NCBI GenBank assembly: GCA_964472565.1
Contig: CAYYNB010000072.1
Span: forward strand, 1 to 28,270
Origin: DATAMF01 sp964472565
GTDB lineage: Bacteria; Chloroflexota; Anaerolineae; Aggregatilineales; Aggregatilineaceae
DNA length: 28,270 nucleotides
Reading direction: 5' to 3'
How positions within the stretch are numbered: position 1 is the first letter of the stretch; every line of letters begins with the position of its first letter. Position numbers and translations under genes: made by a program. Below the pieces are notes generated by a model, which worked only from the letters and a program-made list of their open reading frames with translations, did no database searches and was not told where the DNA came from. Shown piece by piece: positions 22,808 to 28,270 of this stretch.

Positions 22808-23815
22808 ATGGCTGACCGAGTAGCGATATATTTACAGGATGCTCATCCGCTGGATGAGGCGATTGAATACGTCCAATATGCTGAGCATCGTGGGTTTGAA
22901 GCGGTCTGGCAGGCCGAAAGCCGTCTGGTACGCGATGCGATTGTGCCGATGGCCGCCTATGGCGCAACCACCAAGCGCATCAAAATTGGCTCCGGCGTCA
23001 TCAACAACTGGACGCGCAATGTCGCCCTCACGGCGGCAACCTTTCTCACGCTCGATGATCTGGCTCCCAGCCGGATGATGCTTGGCATCGGCGCGTGGTG
23101 GGATCCGCTGGCGCAGAATGTCGGCATCGAACGCAAAAAGCCGCTGCTCGCCATGCGCGAGCATGTGACGGTGGTCCGCGATCTGCTGGCGATGAAAAAT
23201 GTTACTTATCACGGCGAGTTCGTGCATGTCACCGGGATCGAACTGGACATCGTGCATGGACGGCGCGAACCTCGTCACGTTCCGATTTATATCGGCGCGA
23301 CAGGCATGCAGATGATGGCGTTGGCGGGCGAAATTGCCGATGGCGCGCTGCTAAATTACCTCGTATCGCCGGCGTATAATGCGCAGGCATTGGAGCAGCT
23401 CGAAAAGGGTGCCAAACTTTCGGGCCACATACTGGACGACATTGATCGCCCGCAGTTGGTGGTTTGCTCGGTGGATCATGACCGCAAACGCGCACTGAAC
23501 GGGGCGCGTAAACTGGTCACACAGTATCTCGGCCAGCAGCCCCATATCATGAAAGCCAGCGGTGTGAGCAGTGAACTGCTGGATGAGATTCATCAGGTGC
23601 TGACCTGGCCCGCGACGGAAGAACAGATCGAACGCGCGATGGAACTGGTCCCCGATGACGTGGTCCAGTTGATTACCGCGTCCGGTACGCCCGACGAAGT
23701 GCGCGCCAAAGTCCGCGAATATGTGGCGGCAGGCTGCACGTGTCCGGTGTTGTATCCGCTGGGCGACGATGTGCGCCTGATGATCGATACGTTTGCCAGC
23801 GGCTATAATGCGTAG
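22808..23815 (+). CDS. LLM-class (luciferase-like) F420-dependent oxidoreductase
   Basis: TIM-barrel flavin/F420 oxidoreductase, 335 residues. The N-terminal strand and IKIGSGVINNWTRNVALTAA region (59-78), LDDLAPSRMMLGIG (82-95) and PIYIGATG near 159-166 are typical of methylenetetrahydromethanopterin-reductase-like LLM proteins. It directly follows the F420 operon, supporting F420 rather than FMN as cofactor. No luciferase partner was seen. The substrate is unknown; related enzymes reduce alkenes or oxidise alcohols and sugars. GGGAGGA at 22794-22800 precedes the ATG by 7 nt. Confidence 0.9.
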   Translation: MADRVAIYLQDAHPLDEAIEYVQYAEHRGFEAVWQAESRLVRDAIVPMAAYGATTKRIKIGSGVINNWTRNVALTAATFLTLDDLAPSRMMLGIGAWWDPLAQNVGIERKKPLLAMREHVTVVRDLLAMKNVTYHGEFVHVTGIELDIVHGRREPRHVPIYIGATGMQMMALAGEIADGALLNYLVSPAYNAQALEQLEKGAKLSGHILDDIDRPQLVVCSVDHDRKRALNGARKLVTQYLGQQPHIMKASGVSSELLDEIHQVLTWPATEEQIERAMELVPDDVVQLITASGTPDEVRAKVREYVAAGCTCPVLYPLGDDVRLMIDTFASGYNA

Positions 23816-23824
23816 TTTTTGGCT

Positions 23825-23857
23825 CAAGGGCGGGGCAGACAAACCCGCCCTTGATTC
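23825..23857 (+). terminator. Terminator after the LLM oxidoreductase
   Basis: CAAGGGCGGG (23825-23834) and CCCGCCCTTG (23844-23853) form a perfect 10-bp stem with a 9-nt loop, followed by ATTC. It lies 10 nt after the stop codon. The stem is strong; the U-tract is poor. Confidence 0.65.
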
Positions 23858-23875
23858 TTGCATGGGCAGGGAAGT

Positions 23876-24364
23876 ATGACCGATTCTTCACAACAGCCGA
23901 GTTCCAAATGGTGTTTTGTGTGCGGCGTGCAAAATACGTGCGGGCTGCACATTCGATTTTTCGATGATGGGCCGGGGCAGGTCATGGCGCGCATTACGCT
24001 GGATGATCAATACCAGAGCTATCCCGGTATTGCGCATGGCGGCATTTTATCGACCATCCTCGATGAGACGATGGGCCGCGCGGTGTTGTCCAACGGCGAC
24101 ACCAACGACAACATCCATCAGGCGCGTTTTATGTTCACCGCCAAAATGGAGATTCGCTACCGCCGTTCGGTGCCGCTCAACCAGGAATTTATCGCACGGG
24201 GGCGCATTGAAAATGATCGCGGGCGTCTGGTTACAGCCAGCGGGCAAATTGTGCTGGCGGATGGTACGGTAGCCGTTGAAGCGACGGCGACACTGGCCGA
24301 GATTCCCCCGGATCAGATCGCCCAGATGAGTCTTGATGATGTAGGCTGGCAAGTCTACCCCTGA
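23876..24364 (+). CDS. PaaI-family hotdog thioesterase
   Basis: Hotdog-fold acyl-CoA thioesterase-like protein, 162 residues from the ATG at 23876; the TTG at 23858 is less likely because CAGGGAAG lies just before the ATG. The N-terminal CFVCGVQNTCGLH (13-25) is typical of the family, HGG (54-56) and ILDE (61-64) hold the likely catalytic Asp/Glu region. It should hydrolyse a CoA thioester in the cytoplasm; the acyl group is unknown. It is followed by the GT-C gene after 5 nt. Confidence 0.88.
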   Translation: MTDSSQQPSSKWCFVCGVQNTCGLHIRFFDDGPGQVMARITLDDQYQSYPGIAHGGILSTILDETMGRAVLSNGDTNDNIHQARFMFTAKMEIRYRRSVPLNQEFIARGRIENDRGRLVTASGQIVLADGTVAVEATATLAEIPPDQIAQMSLDDVGWQVYP

Positions 24365-24369
24365 CCGGC

Positions 24370-26949
24370 ATGAAAAAATCCGCCTCGCGTGTGCAAGCTG
24401 CCAAACAAGCGCACCACCAGCAGTTCCGCGCCTGGATCATTCTGGCGCTCACGGTGGGAAGTGTCGTATTGGTTTATCTGGCAATGAGCCTGTCCGCCAG
24501 TGATGATCCCCTGCTGATGCCGCTGGACGACACCTATATTCACTTTCAATATGCCCGCCAGTTCGCGCAGGGCGAACCGATGGTGTACAACCCCGGCGAT
24601 CCGGCCACATCGGGCGGCACCAGCCTGCTCTACCCGCCGCTGCTGGCGGTGGGCTATGTATTGGGATTCGCCAACTGGTCACTGGCCTATTGGGCGCTGG
24701 CGGTTGGTATCGCCAGCTTTTTCGCGTCGGCGTGGCTGGTTTATCTCATTGCGCAAAACAGCCCGCTCGATGACGAGGCCAAGCCTCGTCACAGTTACGC
24801 GCTGGCGCTGGCGCTGGCGTTTGCCCTCTCCGGCCCGTTTGTCTGGGCGGCGCTCAGCGGGATGGAAACCACGCTGTTTGTGTTGAGCGTGCTGCTCACG
24901 CTGTATGCCTACCAGCGCAATCAGTTTCGCACAATTATTGCCGCATCGGTGCTGATGACGGTGATCCGGCCAGAGGGGAATCTGCTTGCCGGGTTGGTCA
25001 TTCTGCTGCTCATTGCTCGCCGCGCGGTGCCCGCTGATTGGCCGCGCGGACTGCAACGGATAGGTTGGTATCTGTCCCCGTTTTTCGCCGCCATGATCCA
25101 GCCGATCATCAATCTGGCCGCGACAGGCAGCACCACGTCATCCGGCATGCAGGCGAAATCCCACCTGTACAACACGGGCGCGCCCGTCTTCGAACGAATC
25201 AGTGATGTGTTCGAGTTCTGGATCCGCCTGTGGCGCGAATTGCTGGTGGGCGGCAGTCCCGATTTCGGCGTGTATACGTCCTCGCTGCTGTCCGAAGTCG
25301 CGCTGGCGGGGCTGCTCATTGGGACGTGGTGGGCGTGGCGCAAACGCCGCCTGAATCCCGCCGTGCTGATTCTCGCCTGGATTATCGTCCTCAGTGCCGC
25401 CGTAGCGACGCTCGACACGGCATTCTGGCAGTTCAAACGCTACCAACTGCCGATCATGGCGCTGTTTTTCCCGGCAGCCGCCTGGACCGCTGCCGCGCTC
25501 GGTGATCTGATCGAGCAGCGGATGAAATTACGCTGGCCGCGCTGGATTGTTCCCACTCTGATCCTGCTGCCCTCGTTTTTCACCACGATCACCTTTGCGC
25601 GTAACTACCTGGAAAATGTAACCGTCGTGCGCGATCAACAGGTGCTGATGGCGCATTGGGTGCGGGATAATTTGCCGGATAATGTGCGAATCGGCGTGCA
25701 TGATGTGGGATTAGTGCGATATTTTGGGAATCGCGCGCTGTATGATGTCGTCGGGCTGACCACGCCGGGACCGTCCGAAGCCTGGAGGCAGGGGCCGGGC
25801 GCGATCTACGAAACGATGGCCCACAGCGAGTATCGCCCCGCTTATTTTGCGATTTATCCTGATGTGCAGGGGCTGGGGTATCTGCTCAACGCGGGCGTGT
25901 TCGGAGAAGTTTTGGCCGAATTCCCGGTGGGACTGCCGCCGCATAATGTCGCATCCGCCACCCCCTATCAGGCCGTCTACCGCGCGGACTGGTCTACCAC
26001 CCACGCCGAGGAGCAGATCGCGCAGCAGACGACACTCGACTATGTGAACGGACTGGAACTGGTGGACGCGGTGGACGTAGCGCATCTCGACAGCGAAGCC
26101 CAGCACGATTATAAGTGGTGGTTTGGCGACGCGACACCGGGCTTTGTCACCGAAGTCTACAACCATCTCACGCTGGCCTGTGGGCTGGAAGGTGAAGATT
26201 GCCGCGCCACCGACGGGGGCCGGATTCTGACGGGCGGCGAAGAATTCACGCTGCACACCATTTCCGGCGAAGATTTGCTGCTGGTGACGCGGGTGCATGG
26301 CCGGACAAGTGTCCTGCTGAAAATTTACGTGAATGACCGGCTGGTGGCGCAGCGTGTCCAGCCTGCTGTACCGGGCTTTTGGACCGAAATTGTGAGTTTC
26401 ATTCCCGCCGATCAGGTTGGCCCGACGACGCGCGTCCGCATCGAGCCGGACATTGTGGACCCTGCCGCCGATGCGTATATTCCCTATTATCACTGGGCCT
26501 ATCAGGGCGAATTTGAGCCAACGCAGTCCAGCGAAACACCGCTTGCCACCTTTGACCCGTCCGTCCAGTTGTTGGATCACGACGTCGCTTTAGCAGACCA
26601 TCAACTCCGGGTCGATCTCACATGGCAGGGTGCAGCGCCGGAAACTGGTGACGGCATTGTGTTCATTCATTTGTATAATGATATACATGTAAAACCCGTC
26701 GCCCAGCTTGATCAACGTCCGATGGGGGGCGTTTTGCCACCGGGCAACTGGCTGCCGGGCATCCTGCACGACTCATACACCCTGGATTTATCCAATGTGC
26801 CGCCGGGAACCTATACGGTAGCCATCGGCCTGTATGATGCGCGCAGCAAAACACGCTATGCCGTGTCTGGATCGCCCTTCGATCCTGAAGCGGGCGTTGG
26901 GGCTGACCAGGATCGTTTATTTATTGGCAAGATTACGATTGAGGAGTGA
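24370..26949 (+). CDS. GT-C-type membrane glycosyltransferase with large extracytoplasmic C-terminus
   Basis: 859 residues. About ten hydrophobic spans lie between residues 21 and 410. The first loop holds DDTYIHFQYAR (53-63) and NPGDPATSGGTSLLYPP (74-90), the acidic-pair pattern of lipid-sugar-using GT-C enzymes; later markers are GMETTLF (164-170), RPEGN (200-204) and FKRY (355-358). The C-terminal half (about 420-859) is soluble, begins with an HDVG segment (444-447) and ends in beta-rich regions. It likely uses a polyprenyl-phosphate sugar outside the membrane, perhaps made by the GT2 at 14275-15273. Whether the acceptor is protein, glycan or lipid is unknown. It sits between a thioesterase and XdhD, 4 nt from the latter. 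Confidence 0.8.
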   Translation: MKKSASRVQAAKQAHHQQFRAWIILALTVGSVVLVYLAMSLSASDDPLLMPLDDTYIHFQYARQFAQGEPMVYNPGDPATSGGTSLLYPPLLAVGYVLGFANWSLAYWALAVGIASFFASAWLVYLIAQNSPLDDEAKPRHSYALALALAFALSGPFVWAALSGMETTLFVLSVLLTLYAYQRNQFRTIIAASVLMTVIRPEGNLLAGLVILLLIARRAVPADWPRGLQRIGWYLSPFFAAMIQPIINLAATGSTTSSGMQAKSHLYNTGAPVFERISDVFEFWIRLWRELLVGGSPDFGVYTSSLLSEVALAGLLIGTWWAWRKRRLNPAVLILAWIIVLSAAVATLDTAFWQFKRYQLPIMALFFPAAAWTAAALGDLIEQRMKLRWPRWIVPTLILLPSFFTTITFARNYLENVTVVRDQQVLMAHWVRDNLPDNVRIGVHDVGLVRYFGNRALYDVVGLTTPGPSEAWRQGPGAIYETMAHSEYRPAYFAIYPDVQGLGYLLNAGVFGEVLAEFPVGLPPHNVASATPYQAVYRADWSTTHAEEQIAQQTTLDYVNGLELVDAVDVAHLDSEAQHDYKWWFGDATPGFVTEVYNHLTLACGLEGEDCRATDGGRILTGGEEFTLHTISGEDLLLVTRVHGRTSVLLKIYVNDRLVAQRVQPAVPGFWTEIVSFIPADQVGPTTRVRIEPDIVDPAADAYIPYYHWAYQGEFEPTQSSETPLATFDPSVQLLDHDVALADHQLRVDLTWQGAAPETGDGIVFIHLYNDIHVKPVAQLDQRPMGGVLPPGNWLPGILHDSYTLDLSNVPPGTYTVAIGLYDARSKTRYAVSGSPFDPEAGVGADQDRLFIGKITIEE

Positions 26950-26953
26950 TGCT

Positions 26954-28270
26954 GTGGAAATTAGTTTCTTATTAAATGGGGAAGCGTTCACCGTCGAGGC
27001 TGAACCTAATCAGAGTTTGTTATCCGTTCTCCGTGAAAACGGGGTATTGGGCGTGAAGCACGGCTGCGAAACCGGCGAATGCGGCGCGTGTACCGTGCTG
27101 CTGGATGGCAAGCCCGTCACCTCATGTGTGATGCTGGCGGCCCAGGCCAATGGACACGAAATCACGACGATTGAAGGCATCGGCGGTGAACAGGAACGCG
27201 GGTGGCGCGGCTCTGAACCGCTGCACCCCTTACAGGTTGCGTTTATCGAAACGGGCGCAATCCAGTGCGGTTACTGCACGCCCGCGATGATCCTGGCGGC
27301 CAAAGCGCTGCTGGATACCAATCCCTCGCCCAGCGAAGCACAGGTACGGGATGCGCTGGCGGGGGTGTTGTGCCGCTGCACGGGTTATGTCAAACCGGTG
27401 GAAGCGGTGCTGCGCGCGGCGGCGGTGATGCGCGGCGAAAATGTGCCGCCGATTGACGGTGGCGAAGCGATCCCCGCACCGCCGGGCCTGTTTGAGCCGC
27501 CGCAGGATGTGCTGCCGCCCGATATGGAAGACAGCAGCGCGGGGGCAACCAGTGTTCGCACCCAGGTGCTGCCCTATATGGTCGTCGCGCCGGAAGTCGA
27601 TACGCGGCAACAGGTCGGCAAACCGTCGCCTAAAGTGGATGCGCGCAAACTGGTGCAGGGCAACCCCGCGTTTACCGATGATATTGAACTGCGCGGGATG
27701 CTGGTCGGTAAACTGCTGCTTAGCCCACACGCCCACGCCCAGATCACACATATCGACGTGAGCCAAGCGCGCGCGCTGCCCGGTGTTCACGCCGTGCTGA
27801 CCTACCAGGATGTGCCGCGTGTCGCCTATACCACCGCCGGACAGAGCCACCCCGAACCCGGCCCGCACGATAATTTCAGCCTCGATTCGCGGATGCGTTT
27901 TGTCGGGGATCGTGTCGCGGCAGTCGCGGCGGAAACCGAAGAGATCGCGCTCAAAGCGCTCGAACTGATCGAAGTCGAATATGAAATACTGCCCGCCTTT
28001 TTTGACCCGCGCGAGAGCATGAAACCCGGCATGCCCATTCTGCACGATGAGCCGGAAAGCTGGCATATCGAAGACAAAAGTCGCAATCTGGCTTCAGTCA
28101 TCGAATGGGAAGTCGGCAGCGTCGAAGAAGGGTTCAAGCAGGCCGATCGTATTTTTGAAGCGACCTACTACAGCCCCAAAGTACAGCAAACTCCTATCGA
28201 GCCGCATGTGGTGGTGACGTGGTGGGATGAGGATGATCGCCTGGTGATTCGCTCCAGCCCGCAGGTGCCG
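26954..28270 (+). CDS. xdhD: XdhD-like molybdenum hydroxylase, fused [2Fe-2S] and molybdopterin domains (cut by window end)
   Basis: Partial: 439 codons run to the window end. The protein starts at the GTG at 26954, with GAGGAG (26941-26946) 7 nt upstream; an out-of-frame ATG at 26949 hits a stop quickly. Residues 1-160 are the iron-sulfur domain, with C38, C43, C46, C58 for the first cluster and C105, C108, C140, C142 for the second. A linker at about 165-225 leads to the molybdopterin-domain start, with SPHAHAQITHIDV (257-269) and RFVGDRVAAVAAET. The fusion of Fe-S and Mo domains without an FAD domain, and the GQSHPEP stretch, match E. coli XdhD. It probably hydroxylates or reduces a purine, with an FAD or Fe-S partner expected downstream. 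Confidence 0.92.
   Translation, partial: MEISFLLNGEAFTVEAEPNQSLLSVLRENGVLGVKHGCETGECGACTVLLDGKPVTSCVMLAAQANGHEITTIEGIGGEQERGWRGSEPLHPLQVAFIETGAIQCGYCTPAMILAAKALLDTNPSPSEAQVRDALAGVLCRCTGYVKPVEAVLRAAAVMRGENVPPIDGGEAIPAPPGLFEPPQDVLPPDMEDSSAGATSVRTQVLPYMVVAPEVDTRQQVGKPSPKVDARKLVQGNPAFTDDIELRGMLVGKLLLSPHAHAQITHIDVSQARALPGVHAVLTYQDVPRVAYTTAGQSHPEPGPHDNFSLDSRMRFVGDRVAAVAAETEEIALKALELIEVEYEILPAFFDPRESMKPGMPILHDEPESWHIEDKSRNLASVIEWEVGSVEEGFKQADRIFEATYYSPKVQQTPIEPHVVVTWWDEDDRLVIRSSPQVP

Noticed and set aside
26949..26975. ATG at 26949 as the XdhD start
   Set aside because: It is out of frame and reaches a stop after eight codons; the GTG at 26954 with GAGGAG upstream opens the correct frame.

Overview
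The window looks like a piece of a Chloroflexota (Anaerolineae-like) chromosome. This is inferred from gene content: a complete set of late coenzyme F420 genes (npdG, cofE, a stand-alone FbiB-type nitroreductase, cofD, cofC) with an LLM-class oxidoreductase, next to bacterial FolD, guanylate kinase, a very large pilin-anchored surface protein with a Pro/Thr linker, and GT-C/GT2 glycosyltransferases. Coding is dense and moderately GC-rich, with frequent GTG starts, one probable TTG start and many 4-nt overlaps. No rRNA, tRNA, CRISPR array, phage gene or transposase was seen.

Layout. Positions 1-5118 are on the minus strand: a 1292-residue Flp-pilin-like surface protein, a terminator, then guanylate kinase with an unusual C-terminal extension. 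A 304-nt divergent region separates these from a long plus-strand block. That block begins with folD, then a nucleobase-catabolism region at 6379-14064: 8-oxoguanine deaminase, dihydropyrimidinase/hydantoinase, an aspartate-carbamoyltransferase-like protein with an altered acceptor site, a dual-specificity-type phosphatase, a YgeW-type carbamoyltransferase, carbamate kinase and a threonine-synthase-like PLP enzyme. A structured 210-nt spacer follows. Next come a polyprenyl-phosphate-type GT2, a small coiled-coil protein, a second fold-type-II PLP enzyme, an unrecognised 222-residue protein and SsnA. The F420 operon follows SsnA after only 15 nt. It is followed by an LLM oxidoreductase, a hotdog thioesterase, a membrane GT-C protein and the start of an XdhD-like molybdenum hydroxylase cut by the window end.

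How the genes may work together. YgeW, HyuA-type hydantoinase, carbamate kinase, SsnA and XdhD are the families of the E. coli ygeW-xdhD locus. That locus is linked to selenium-dependent molybdenum hydroxylases and to anaerobic purine/urate breakdown. Here the same families are spread over about 22 kb, with an 8-oxoguanine deaminase (which forms urate) at the front and F420 genes in the middle. The most economical reading is a catabolic pathway in which molybdenum hydroxylase and aminohydrolases prepare the ring, the hydantoinase opens it, one or two catabolic carbamoyltransferases release carbamoyl phosphate, and carbamate kinase makes ATP. A link between F420H2 and this pathway is inferred from gene order only. 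The acceptor substrates of both carbamoyltransferases and the reactions of both PLP enzymes are unknown.
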